A stretch of DNA of 64,000 nt, taken from Streptomyces odontomachi. Its GTDB lineage: Bacteria > Actinomycetota > Actinomycetes > Streptomycetales > Streptomycetaceae. A program made the translations under genes and the position numbers. Position 1 is the stretch's first letter. Every line of letters starts with the position of its first letter. Under the pieces are notes generated by a model, which saw only the letters and a program-made list of their open reading frames with translations, was not told where the DNA came from and did no database searches. Where the stretch lies: NCBI RefSeq assembly GCF_024435355.1, contig NZ_JAMJWG010000005.1, positions 124,001 through 188,000 on the forward strand, read 5' to 3'. Of this stretch, positions 7,677 to 16,404 are shown piece after piece.

Positions 7677-10142
7677 TCAGCCCACGACCACGTTCACCAG
7701 ACGGCCGGGGACGACGATGATCCGCTTGATCGCGCGATCGCCGACCTCACGCTGGACCAGGTCGGTCCCGGCGACCGTCTCCCGGACGACGTCCTCGGAG
7801 GCGTCGGCCGGCACGCTGATGCGGCCCCGCGTCTTCGCGTTCACCTGGACGATCAGCTCGATCGTCGACACCTGGAGCAGCGAGGTGTCCGCAACGGGCC
7901 ACGGCTCCTTCCAGACCTGCTTGCCGGTGAGCCGGAAGTAGACCTCGCTGGACAGGTGCGGAGCGAAGGGCAGCAGCAGCGAGGCCAGGGTGCTGACGGC
8001 CTCGACGGCGGTGTCCCGGCGGATGCCGTCCTGGAGTGCCTTGCTGCAATCGTTCGACAGCGACATCAGGGCGGCGATGGCCGTGTTGAACGCGTACTTG
8101 CCCGACATGTCCTCGGTGACCTTGACCGTGGCCCGGGCGGTGGCGCGGCGCAGCGCCAGGTCACGCTCGGGGTCCTCGGCCTTGCCGATCACCTCGGCGT
8201 CGGTCCCGGTGATCTCGTCGGTGTAGCGCCACAGCCGCCTGAAGAAGCGGTGCACGCCCCCCATGCCCTCGTCGGACCAGTCGGCGCCCTGGTCGGGCGG
8301 GCCCATGAACAGCACGTAGCAGCGTGCGGTGTCGGAGCCGAACTCCTCGATGATCGTCCGGGGGGAGACCACGTTCCCCTTGGACTTGGACATCTTGGCG
8401 CCGTCTTTGGTGATCATGCCCTGGGTGAAGAGCTTCGCGAACGGCTCCTGCACCGGCAGATGACCGAAGTCGGCCAGCGCCTTGACCAGAAAACGCGCGT
8501 ACAGCAGGTGCAGGATCGCGTGCTCCACGCCGCCGATGTACTGGTCGACGGGCATCCAGGCCTGCATCGCCTCCTGGCTCCACGGCGCCGTGTCGTTCTT
8601 CGGGTCGCAGTAGCGCATGTAGTACCAGGACGAGTCGACGAACGTGTCCATGGTGTCGGTCTCGCGGCGGGCCGCGCCACCGCACTGCGGGCACTCGGTG
8701 CGCACCCAGTCCTCCGCGGCGGCCAGCGGGGACTTGCCCTTGGGGGCGTAGTCCTCGATGTCCGGCAGGCGCACCGGCAGCTGGTCCTCGGGCACCGGGA
8801 CCAGGCCGCAGTCGTCGCAGTAGACCATCGGGATGGGGCAGCCCCAGTAGCGCTGCCGGGACAGCAGCCAGTCGCGCAGCTTGTAGCTGACGACGGCCTC
8901 GCCCTGGTCGGTCTCGGCCAGCCGCTCGGTGATGCCGGCGGCGGCCTCGCGGCTGGGCCTGCCGTCGAAGTCGCCGGAGTTCACCGCGCTGCCGTGGCCG
9001 CTGAAGGGCAGCTCGGGCTCGCTGCCGTCGGCCAGCGCGATCACCGACCGGATGGGCAGGCCCATGACCTCGGCCAGCTGGAAGTCGCGCTCGTCGTGGG
9101 CCGGGACGCCCATGACCGCGCCGGTGCCGTACTCCATGAGCACGTAGTCGGCGACGACGATCGGGATCTCCTGCCCGCTCAGCGGGTGGATCGCGTGACG
9201 GCCGGTCAGGACGCCGGTCTTCGGGCGGTCCTCGTTGCCCCGCTCGGCGTGGCCGGCGCGGCGCGCGGCGTTCACGTACTCCCGGACCGCGGCCTCCTGC
9301 TCGGTGCCCTCGGTCAGCTTGTCCAGGTCCGGGTGCTCCGGCGAGATGGCCAGGAAGGTGACGCCGAACAGGGTGTCCGGGCGGGTGGTGAAGACCCGCA
9401 CCTCCTGGGCCGGCTCGGCGATCCGGAAGGTGACCCCGGCGCCCTCGGAGCGGCCGATCCAGGCACGCTGCATCGTCTTGACGTGCTCGGGCCAGTCCAG
9501 GCCGTCCAGGTCGCGCAGCAGCCGGTCGGCGTAGTCAGTGATCTTGAAGAACCACTGCTCCAGCTGCTTCAGCTCGACCAGGGTGCCGCAGCGCTCGCAG
9601 TGGCCGTCGACGACCTGCTCGTTCGCCAGCACGGTGGCGTCCTGGGGGCACCAGTTGACCGCGGAGCGCTTCCGGTAGGCCAGGCCGTGCTTGTACAGCT
9701 GCAGGAAGATCCACTGGGTCCAGCGGTAGTACTCCGGCTGGTGCGTGCTGACCTCGCGGGACCAGTCGATCGAAATGCCCCACTGCTTGAACTGCTCGCG
9801 GAAGGAAGCGATCGACTCGTCCGTGGACAGCCGGGGGTGCTTGTTCGTGCGAATCGCGTGATTCTCTGCCGGCAGCCCGAAGGCGTCGAAACCCATCGGA
9901 TGCAGAACGTAATATCCCTGGCGCCGCAGGAAATGCGCTACGGCGTCTCCGACCGCGTAGTTCTTGAGATGTCCAACATGCGGCTCCCCGCTGGTGTAGG
10001 GCAACATCTCAAGGACGTACGCCCTCTTGTCGGCAGCGTGGGAGTTGGAGACCTCCCACGAACGCTCTTCGCGCCAGACGTTCTGCCAGTGCGCTTCGAT
10101 CGCACGAGGATCGAAGGACGGCGGCGGGGTGACCTCGGTCAT
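7677..10142 (-). CDS. leuS: Leucyl-tRNA synthetase, 821-residue bacterial form
   Basis: A complete class I synthetase charging tRNA-Leu. The HIGH motif is HVGH in SGEPHVGHLKNYAVGDA, the KMSKS loop is GAKMSKSKGN. The CP1 editing domain is intact, with FTTRPDTLFG and MGVPAHDERD. Zinc-like Cys pairs occur at CERCG, CDDCG and CPQCGG. From memory, the housekeeping Streptomyces enzyme is about 950-970 residues, so this 821-residue form looks more like Bacillus-type enzymes and may be a second copy; the rest of the genome would be needed to confirm that. The start ATG 10142 has AGGA about 5 nt before it. It is transcribed from an AT-rich promoter region at about 10199. No T-box (TGGNACCGCGG-like) sequence is seen in the leader. 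Confidence 0.96.
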   Translation of the reverse strand: MTEVTPPPSFDPRAIEAHWQNVWREERSWEVSNSHAADKRAYVLEMLPYTSGEPHVGHLKNYAVGDAVAHFLRRQGYYVLHPMGFDAFGLPAENHAIRTNKHPRLSTDESIASFREQFKQWGISIDWSREVSTHQPEYYRWTQWIFLQLYKHGLAYRKRSAVNWCPQDATVLANEQVVDGHCERCGTLVELKQLEQWFFKITDYADRLLRDLDGLDWPEHVKTMQRAWIGRSEGAGVTFRIAEPAQEVRVFTTRPDTLFGVTFLAISPEHPDLDKLTEGTEQEAAVREYVNAARRAGHAERGNEDRPKTGVLTGRHAIHPLSGQEIPIVVADYVLMEYGTGAVMGVPAHDERDFQLAEVMGLPIRSVIALADGSEPELPFSGHGSAVNSGDFDGRPSREAAAGITERLAETDQGEAVVSYKLRDWLLSRQRYWGCPIPMVYCDDCGLVPVPEDQLPVRLPDIEDYAPKGKSPLAAAEDWVRTECPQCGGAARRETDTMDTFVDSSWYYMRYCDPKNDTAPWSQEAMQAWMPVDQYIGGVEHAILHLLYARFLVKALADFGHLPVQEPFAKLFTQGMITKDGAKMSKSKGNVVSPRTIIEEFGSDTARCYVLFMGPPDQGADWSDEGMGGVHRFFRRLWRYTDEITGTDAEVIGKAEDPERDLALRRATARATVKVTEDMSGKYAFNTAIAALMSLSNDCSKALQDGIRRDTAVEAVSTLASLLLPFAPHLSSEVYFRLTGKQVWKEPWPVADTSLLQVSTIELIVQVNAKTRGRISVPADASEDVVRETVAGTDLVQREVGDRAIKRIIVVPGRLVNVVVG

Positions 10143-10198
10143 GGGTTTCCTAGGGTGAACTTAATCCGGGCTGATTCTTTCGATGGCAATGAATGGGC

Positions 10199-10207
10199 AT
10201 TATATCA
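10199..10207 (-). promoter_or_regulatory. Extended -10 promoter of leuS
   Basis: The reverse strand reads TGATATAAT, a perfect TATAAT with an upstream TGn extension, about 56 nt before the leuS start. The -35 region is poor (TTCTTT-like). The surrounding 150 bp are visibly AT-richer than the rest of the window. Confidence 0.7.
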
Positions 10208-10494
10208 CATGGGCGGGCCGGAAAAGAACGATTTTAATGTCTGGTTTGACGCCTGGTTCAAGGTCTGGAATTTCCGGGCCTCCGATTCGGTCCCGGACAT
10301 ATCGTACGCGGCGTTCCGGAAATACGGAGCCCGATATTCTGGCGATATTGCGCGGAAATACCGTGCCCGCGGCGCAGGGCGGCGACCCCCGCGGGTGCGC
10401 CGGCTCGCGGCGCACCGCACGGCGGACATGCGACAGCCGCGATGGCTCCCCCTCCGCGCCACCGCGGCTGTCGCTTCCCCCCGGTCGTGCCGCT

Positions 10495-10854
10495 CTACGC
10501 GCCGCCCTCGCCGCTCACGTACTCGTCGCTGGGCTTCTCCGGCTCGCTGTCCTGGAGTGCCTTGGGCGGGGCGGGGATGTGGACGTCGGAGTAGGGCTTG
10601 ACGGGTGTCCCGGCCGGCTCGCTGTCCTGGAGTGCCTTGGGTGGAGCCGGGATGTGGACGTCGGAGTAGGGCTTGACGGGTGTCCCGGCCGGCTCGCTGT
10701 CCTGGAGTGCCTTGGGCGGGGCGGGGATGTGGACGTCGGAGTAGGGCTTGACGGGTGTCCCGGTCGGCTCGTCGTCGTTCTGCTTCGTCTGGAGGGTCGG
10801 GCTGTGCTCGCCCTCCGGTGTCCGCTCTTGCCCGAGCTTGTCGTCGGCGCTCAT
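10495..10854 (-). CDS. AfsS-like small tandem-repeat protein
   Basis: A 119-residue, highly polar protein with no membrane segment. Residues 29-103 are three nearly perfect 25-residue repeats (EP[TA]GTPVKPYSDVHIPAPP...). Each contains DVHIPAPP, which matches the DNHxPxPA core I recall for AfsS, the small sigma-like activator with three 22-residue repeats encoded just after afsR in Streptomyces. Here too the gene lies directly downstream of an AfsR-type SARP on the same strand. GGAG is 5 nt before ATG 10854; a longer in-frame ATG at 10896 is less likely. By analogy it would raise secondary metabolism, but the biochemical action of AfsS itself is unclear, and the residues around the core differ. 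Confidence 0.75.
   Translation of the reverse strand: MSADDKLGQERTPEGEHSPTLQTKQNDDEPTGTPVKPYSDVHIPAPPKALQDSEPAGTPVKPYSDVHIPAPPKALQDSEPAGTPVKPYSDVHIPAPPKALQDSEPEKPSDEYVSGEGGA
10541..10765. repeat. Three tandem 75-bp repeats within the AfsS-like gene
   Basis: Units begin at 10541, 10616 and 10691 and are nearly identical; a handful of changes distinguish the middle unit. The period is a multiple of three, so copy number can change without a frameshift. Confidence 0.95.
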
Positions 10855-11018
10855 CGCAACTCCTGGACTGGGAATGGTGGGGCGGGAAGCGTCCACCCGG
10901 CGGCTCCCCCGAGGACGCCGGGCGGACGCTCCGGGCCGTTCACCTTAGCGGTGAGGCCGCGGCGACCCATCTGCCCCCCGAATGCGATGGATCGACACAG
11001 AAGAGGGTGCCGTGAGGC

Positions 11019-11037
11019 GATAAACGATTGATGAACG
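11019..11037 (-). promoter_or_regulatory. Candidate SARP operator upstream of the AfsS-like gene
   Basis: On the reverse strand CGTTCATC (11037-11030) and CGTTTATC (11026-11019) are direct repeats spaced exactly 11 bp. SARP regulators of the AfsR/ActII-ORF4 class bind heptamer direct repeats with 11-bp spacing placed about 8 bp before the -10 element; a weak -10-like CACCCT follows about 9 bp downstream. The site lies in the gap between the SARP gene and the AfsS-like gene. Confidence 0.6.
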
Positions 11038-11064
11038 GTTCCGCCGCGAACCGTCGCGCGTCCG

Positions 11065-14022
11065 CTATACGGGGGTGACCGTGCCCAGCAGGGCCCGCAC
11101 TTCGGCGGCTTCCGGAGACGTGAGCTTGTCGTAGCTGTCGTAGATCGCCAGCGCCTCGCGCCAGCAGGCCTCCGCACGCACCCTCTGACCGATCCCCATC
11201 AGAGCCTTGCCCAAAACGGTGAGCATCATCCCGCGGCGCCACTCGCCGCCCAGGCCGCGCAGTCCCAGCGCCTGTTCCGCGTGCTCCGCCGCGCGCGCGG
11301 GCCGCTGCGCCGCCAGATGGGCTTCCGCGAGGCGGAAGTGGGCCATGCCTTCCCACAGGCGTTGGCGGGTCTCGCGGAACGTGTCGAGCGCGGCCGTGAA
11401 GTGCTGCATCGCCTCGTCGGGCCGCTGTGCCGCGACCAGGACGATCCCGAGGGCGTACTTGGCGTTGGCCAGCCGGAAGGTGGCGCCCACGCTCTCGTAG
11501 ATCCGCATGCCCTGCGAGGCCAGGCCGACCGCGGTCTCGGTCTCACCCATGGCGAGGTGGATCCGGGAGAGATTGCACACGGCGCTCGCCTCGCCGGGGA
11601 GGTTGCGATCGTTCCGGAACGCCTCGACGGCCTCCTGGAGATGTTCCTTCGCGTCGTCGTAACGATGCTCGTAATAGGCGATGAGGCCGTGGATGTTCGG
11701 AATCATGGACATGACCAGCGGGTCCCCGGCGGCGGATCCGGCCTTCAGGGCGAGGACGGCCTCGTCGTCGGCCTCCTGGAAGTGCCCGCTCATGCTGTGG
11801 ACCAGGGCCAGGAACGTCCGGGCCCGGCCTTCTGTCAGGAGGTTCCCGGCGGCGCGTGCCGCCTCGCTGACGCTGGCGGCCACCGCCTGGTACCGCCGGG
11901 AGTTCGCTCCGGACTCCGCGAGGTCCATCGCGGCCATCAGGAGGTCGGTGGCCCGCCGCAGCAAGGGTCCGGTGGCGCACTGCTGGATGCAGGCGAGCAG
12001 CGGGTCCGACTCGGTGAACAGCCAGTCGAGTCCGGTGTCCCGGTCCGGGAAGGCGAGCCCCGGATACTCGGTGGGCTCCAGGTGCTCCACGAGCCGGTCG
12101 CCCGGTCGCTCGATGGCGTACACGCCCGCGGCGGTGGCCAGGTAGAAGTCCAGCAGCCGGGCGAGTGCCGCGTCCCGGTCCGCCGGCTGCTCGTCGCGCT
12201 CGGCGCAGGAACGCGCGTAGAGCCGTACGAGGTCGTGGAAGCGGTAGCGGCCCGGCGCTGCGGATTCCACCAGAGAGGTGTCGACCAGGACCTCCAGGAG
12301 GTCCTCCGTGCGGGGCGCGGGCAGGTCGAGCAGGGCCGCCGCTGCGGCCAGCGAGATGTCGGGGCCGTCGGCGAGGCCCAGCAGGCGGAACGCGCGCGCC
12401 TGCGCGGGCTCCAGCTGGCCGTAGCCCAGCTCGAAGGTGGCCTTGACGGCGAGGTCGCCGGCCTGGAGCTCGTCCAGCCGGCGGCGCTCGTCGGCGAGCT
12501 TGGTGGCGAGCAGGGCGACCGTCCAGGTGCGGCGGGCCGCCAGGCGGGAGGCGGCGATGCGGATCGCCAGCGGCAGGAAGCCGCAGGCCGCCACCACGTC
12601 CAGGGCGGCCTTGCGTTCGGCGGTGACACGCTCGACGCCGACGACCCTGGTGAAGAGCTGGAGTGCCTCCTCGGGGGACATCACGTCCAGGTCGACGAGG
12701 TGCGCGCCGGCCAGGTCGACCATGCGCACCCGGGAGGTGATCAGGGCCGCGCAGTTCTCGGTGCCGGGCAGCAGCGGGCGCACCTGGGCCGCGTCATGGG
12801 CGTTGTCCAGCAGCACCAGGACCCGGCGGTCGTCGAGCACCGAGCGGTACAGCGCGGCGCGTTCGTCGAGGGTGTCGGGGATCGCCGTGTCGGCGGTGCC
12901 CAGGGAGCGCAGGAAGGAGCGGAGCACCGCCTCGGGCTCGGCCGGGCGCGCGCTGGTGCCCTGGAGGTCCACGTAGAGCTGGCCGTCGGGGAAGGCGCTG
13001 CGCACCGCGTGCGCCACGTGCACCGCGAGCGTGGTTTTGCCGACGCCGCCGATGCCGGCCACAGCGGAGACCGCCATGACGCGTCCGCCGGCCGAGGAGA
13101 GCACCTTCGACAGCTCCTGCACGGATCCCTGGCGGCCGGTGAAGTCCGGGACCGTGGCGGGCAACTGCGCGGGGCGCACCTGCGGCACGAGCAGCTCGGC
13201 GGCCGGGGTCGCCGGCAGGCTCAGGCCCGGGTCGGCGGCCAGGATGCGCTGCTGGAGGTCCTTCAGGGCGGACCGCGGGTCGACGCCCAGCTCATCGGCG
13301 AGCAGCCGGCGGGTGTCCGCGTAGACGGCCAAGGCCTCGGCCTGCCGGCCGCTGCGGTACAGCGCCAGCATCAGCAGCTCGCGCAGCCGTTCGCGCAGCG
13401 GGTGCGCCGCGGTGAGCGCGGTCAGCTCGGAGACCACCTCGGCGTGCCGGCCCTGCTCCAGGTCCGTCTCCAGGCGGGTCTCCAGCAGTTGCAGCCGCCA
13501 CTCCTCCAGGCGGGTCCGCTGGGTCTCGGCGAACGGCCCGGGCACGCCGGCCAGCGGCTCGCCGTCCCACAGCGCCAGCGCCTCGTTGATCAGCTCGCGT
13601 ACGCGGTTGGCGCGGCCGGCGGTGCGGTACTTCTGGGCCTTCGCCCACAACTCCTCGGCCTGCGAGACGTCCAGCGCGTGCTCGGTTATCCGGATCGCGT
13701 ACCCGCCCGACTCGCTGCGCAGCACGCCGGGGCCGAGCGTCTTGCGCAGCCGGGACGCGTAGGTGCGCACCGCGGCCAGCGCCTGGGACGGCGCGATCTC
13801 GCCCCACAGGGCGTCGATCAGCTCTCCCGCGGTGGCCGTGCGGCCGTCTCGCAGCAGGAGCGCGGCGAGCAGGGCGCGTTGCAGCGGCGAGCCCATGGGA
13901 AGGGCCGCCCCGGCGCGTGAGGCGCGTACGGGACCGAGCACGCCGAAGTGCAGCACCGTCTCCGTGGAGTTGGCTTCCACGGGCGGACGGTCCTGCTCCG
14001 CTAGGGGCCCTTCACCGGTCAT
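11065..14022 (-). CDS. AfsR-like SARP regulator with NB-ARC and TPR domains
   Basis: A 985-residue global-type regulator; AfsR itself is about 993. Domain order: winged-helix OmpR-like DNA-binding domain (about 20-110; LFGVLGP-like start, LLRDGRTATAGELIDALWG), bacterial transcriptional activator domain (about 115-260, ending VYADTRRLLADELGVDP), NB-ARC ATPase with P-loop GIGGVGKTTLAVHVA and the LVLLDNAHDAAQVRPLLPG Walker B region, then C-terminal TPR repeats (about 650-985). AGGGAG 5 nt upstream selects ATG 14022 over an ATG 51 bp upstream. In AfsR, phosphorylation by Ser/Thr kinases such as AfsK stimulates DNA binding to the afsS promoter; here the downstream AfsS-like gene and an 11-bp-spaced operator suggest the same circuit. 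Confidence 0.93.
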   Translation of the reverse strand: MTGEGPLAEQDRPPVEANSTETVLHFGVLGPVRASRAGAALPMGSPLQRALLAALLLRDGRTATAGELIDALWGEIAPSQALAAVRTYASRLRKTLGPGVLRSESGGYAIRITEHALDVSQAEELWAKAQKYRTAGRANRVRELINEALALWDGEPLAGVPGPFAETQRTRLEEWRLQLLETRLETDLEQGRHAEVVSELTALTAAHPLRERLRELLMLALYRSGRQAEALAVYADTRRLLADELGVDPRSALKDLQQRILAADPGLSLPATPAAELLVPQVRPAQLPATVPDFTGRQGSVQELSKVLSSAGGRVMAVSAVAGIGGVGKTTLAVHVAHAVRSAFPDGQLYVDLQGTSARPAEPEAVLRSFLRSLGTADTAIPDTLDERAALYRSVLDDRRVLVLLDNAHDAAQVRPLLPGTENCAALITSRVRMVDLAGAHLVDLDVMSPEEALQLFTRVVGVERVTAERKAALDVVAACGFLPLAIRIAASRLAARRTWTVALLATKLADERRRLDELQAGDLAVKATFELGYGQLEPAQARAFRLLGLADGPDISLAAAAALLDLPAPRTEDLLEVLVDTSLVESAAPGRYRFHDLVRLYARSCAERDEQPADRDAALARLLDFYLATAAGVYAIERPGDRLVEHLEPTEYPGLAFPDRDTGLDWLFTESDPLLACIQQCATGPLLRRATDLLMAAMDLAESGANSRRYQAVAASVSEAARAAGNLLTEGRARTFLALVHSMSGHFQEADDEAVLALKAGSAAGDPLVMSMIPNIHGLIAYYEHRYDDAKEHLQEAVEAFRNDRNLPGEASAVCNLSRIHLAMGETETAVGLASQGMRIYESVGATFRLANAKYALGIVLVAAQRPDEAMQHFTAALDTFRETRQRLWEGMAHFRLAEAHLAAQRPARAAEHAEQALGLRGLGGEWRRGMMLTVLGKALMGIGQRVRAEACWREALAIYDSYDKLTSPEAAEVRALLGTVTPV

Positions 14023-14430
14023 GGCCGCTCCCTGCACGGGTCTCGATCGCCTCCGCCAGTTTGCCTTGTCCATGGCAACGCGTCAGCTCTGCTGGATGAG
14101 CTCTCACAGGGTCCTCGCACGTGGAGATGTGTTCTCGCCACGATGACCGGTAGTACGGCCTTTTCGCTGGGGTGGGGCCGTGGGGCGAATTATGGATCCT
14201 GGGACGCGTGGGACACCCGGGGCGGTTGCCATGGGACGGGTCCGCTGATGTGGCCTCCCGATGTTACCCGTGGTGAGCAACCGGGGGCGATGGGTTATCG
14301 GGGGCGTGCGGCCGCGGTGGGGGCGCACGATCGCCCCGTGGAGGTGCACCGTCGGCGGGGGTGGGGGCGGGATGCGAGCTGCGGGGCCAGCGAGACGACG
14401 CTGTGACGCCGAAGGGGGTCGGGGGGCGCG

Positions 14431-14477
14431 CGAACGGGTTGTGAGCGCCCCCTGTGTCGGCGCCCACAACCCGTTCG
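14431..14477. terminator. Strong hairpin terminator after the PHP-domain gene
   Basis: Arms 14431-14449 and 14459-14477 pair over 19 bp with one mismatch, with a 9-nt loop. It lies 60 bp past the stop of the reverse-strand metallohydrolase gene. The rest of 14023-14536 is very G-rich and shows no convincing gene. Confidence 0.85.
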
Positions 14478-14536
14478 GCCGGTCGTGGTTGCGGCCGTGT
14501 TCACGGCCGTGCTTGCGGCTGCGGTACGCGGCCGGG

Positions 14537-16090
14537 TCAGGCTCCCAGGAAGATCGGGTTCGTGAACGCCGCGAGCGCGCCCGGCAGGCCCGGCACGGTC
14601 GCCGGATGGCGGACCTCCGCACGGACGTACGCCGCGTACGAGGGCGTGGTGTGCCACTCGATCGTGCCCTCGCCGCTCTCCGGCAGCGCGGGTCCGGTGA
14701 AGAGGGTGCCCTGGTCGGTGACGATGTGGGTGGTGCAACCCGGTGCGCCCTTGACCTCCAGGCGGGCGGTGACCGGGGTCTTGTCGTCCGCGCCCAGCCG
14801 TTCGCCGATGCCGGCGTGCTCCCCGCGGCCACCGGACGCCGTGAACGCCACCTGCACCGCCGACGACTCGGCGACATAGCTCCGTCCGGCGCGGATGCCG
14901 GCGAGGATCGCCTCGCGGGACAGGTCGTCCGCGAGCACCACCGTCTGCGGCAGGCCGACCACGTCCGGGTCGCGGTGCGCGTCGCTGTTGCCCATCGCCG
15001 GCAGCCAGCTGCGCCGTCCGGTGCGCACCCCGGCGACCAGGGTGTTGTCCCACTCCGCGAGCGAGACCTCGTCGTCGGGCGTGTACGGGCCGTTCCAGAC
15101 CTCGACCGCGTCCGCCTCGTCGAAGCCGAACTTCCAGAAGCAGCCGAGGCAGGTGCCGTGCGGGTGGGCGGGCACCACGAGGCCGCCGCGCCGGCGGATC
15201 TCGCGGGCGAAGGTGCCGAAGCGGTTGTCACGGGCCCGGTAGCGCCAGTCGATGAACGTGCCGGGCTCGGGGGCGAGCGCGAGCACGTGGCCGTTGCGGG
15301 TGGTGATCTCCTCGCCGATCAGGATCAGCAGGTCGTCGCCGGCCTGGTCGGCCCAGAACGGGTGCGAGGAGTTCGTGTTGTGGTCCGACGTGTGCATGAA
15401 GTCCAGACCCGCCTCGCGGGCCAGCGCGGCGATCTCGGCCGGGGTGCGCTTGCCGTCCGAGTACCAGCTGTGCAGGTGGCAGTCGCCGCGGTACCAGGCG
15501 CGACCGCGGCCCTTCGCGCGCTCCGGTGGATAGGTCGGCTCGGGCGTCTCGCCCTGCTCGCCGTAGGTGAGGGTGACGGTCACCTCGTACGGCAGCCCGT
15601 CGGGGGCGACCGTGTACGGGCCGAGGACGACGTTCCAGGTGCCGGGATGGATCGCGCCGGCGAGGTAGCCGGGGGTGGCCTCGTCGGCGCGGACGAAGAA
15701 CTCGGTGCGGGCGCCGCCGGACCAGCCGCGGAAGCCGGCGCCGCCGAGCGCGGTGCCGCGTTCGTCGAAGATCCCGATGTCGAGGGCGTTGCCCTGGGTG
15801 CCGGCCGGCACGGACGGCTTCTCGTAGGTGTAGGCGACGTGGATCTCGTGCACGCCGGACGGGACCTCGACGGGGAGGTAGACGAAGTCGGGCGCGCCCG
15901 GCGGGAGGGTGCCCTTGACCGTCCTCGTCTCCTGGCCGGAGGCCGGGGCGGCACCGTCGGCGGCGCGTGCGAAGCTCACGGTGCCCAAGGTTAGGGCGGC
16001 GGCGGCCGAGGTGCTGATCAGCGTGCGTCTGGCGAGGCCGGAGCCCCTGCCGGGGTGGCCGGCGTCACGGCGGGCGTGTTCCTGACACAT
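14537..16090 (-). CDS. Tat-exported CehA/McbA-type PHP metallohydrolase
   Basis: A 517-residue secreted protein. The N-terminus carries a twin-arginine motif (GLARRTLISTSAAAALTLG) and an ARAADGA cleavage region. A beta-rich domain (about 50-200) precedes a PHP metallohydrolase domain with the metal-binding motifs DCHLHSWYSDG, MHTSDHN, PAHPHG and GNSDAH. CehA/McbA enzymes hydrolyse carbamates such as carbaryl, but most relatives are uncharacterised phosphoesterase-like proteins. ATG 16090 directly precedes the charged region of the Tat signal; an upstream start would add 20 residues with no support. It is divergent from the FG-GAP lipoprotein, with 314 bp between that shows no clear site. Confidence 0.9.
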   Translation of the reverse strand: MCQEHARRDAGHPGRGSGLARRTLISTSAAAALTLGTVSFARAADGAAPASGQETRTVKGTLPPGAPDFVYLPVEVPSGVHEIHVAYTYEKPSVPAGTQGNALDIGIFDERGTALGGAGFRGWSGGARTEFFVRADEATPGYLAGAIHPGTWNVVLGPYTVAPDGLPYEVTVTLTYGEQGETPEPTYPPERAKGRGRAWYRGDCHLHSWYSDGKRTPAEIAALAREAGLDFMHTSDHNTNSSHPFWADQAGDDLLILIGEEITTRNGHVLALAPEPGTFIDWRYRARDNRFGTFAREIRRRGGLVVPAHPHGTCLGCFWKFGFDEADAVEVWNGPYTPDDEVSLAEWDNTLVAGVRTGRRSWLPAMGNSDAHRDPDVVGLPQTVVLADDLSREAILAGIRAGRSYVAESSAVQVAFTASGGRGEHAGIGERLGADDKTPVTARLEVKGAPGCTTHIVTDQGTLFTGPALPESGEGTIEWHTTPSYAAYVRAEVRHPATVPGLPGALAAFTNPIFLGA

Positions 16091-16404
16091 TGCGGTGCCC
16101 CCTGGAGGTCGTTCGCGCTGGGTACGGCGTGGGGTGGTGGCTCTGGCCAACCCTCGTATTCAGCCGCGAACTTCCGTGGAAGGGAAGGGAAACGACGGGT
16201 GCATGTGGGGCGCGTGGGGTTCCCGCCCCCGGGTCCCCCATGTCCGGCGCTCGCTGAATCTCCACGCGTCTCCACGTCTTCGCATGCAGAACGTTATGGC
16301 CAGTCGTGCAACGGGCCTCCCGGCCGACACGTCAGAACAGGGTGAGCACAGGAGTTGCGGGTGAGCACGGAGTTGCAGCTGCGCGCCCGGCAGGGAGGAC
16401 ACCG

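Noticed and set aside
10143..10500. T-box or leucine leader before leuS
   Set aside because: No TGGNACCGCGG-type antiterminator, no specifier loop and no short Leu-rich leader peptide were found; only an extended -10 promoter is supported.
7044..10601. A very long forward frame over leuS
   Set aside because: It lies opposite an unmistakable leucyl-tRNA synthetase; high GC creates long antisense frames.
10495..10854. Multi-core RiPP precursor
   Set aside because: The repeats lack leader-like and core features and no modification enzyme is near; the AfsS-like reading fits the context better.
11281..13920. A long forward frame opposite the SARP gene
   Set aside because: Low-complexity antisense frame; the reverse-strand protein has all three AfsR-type domains.
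14104..15231. Reverse-strand Arg/Pro-rich frame
   Set aside because: It overlaps the PHP-domain gene in a different frame and extends through its terminator hairpin.
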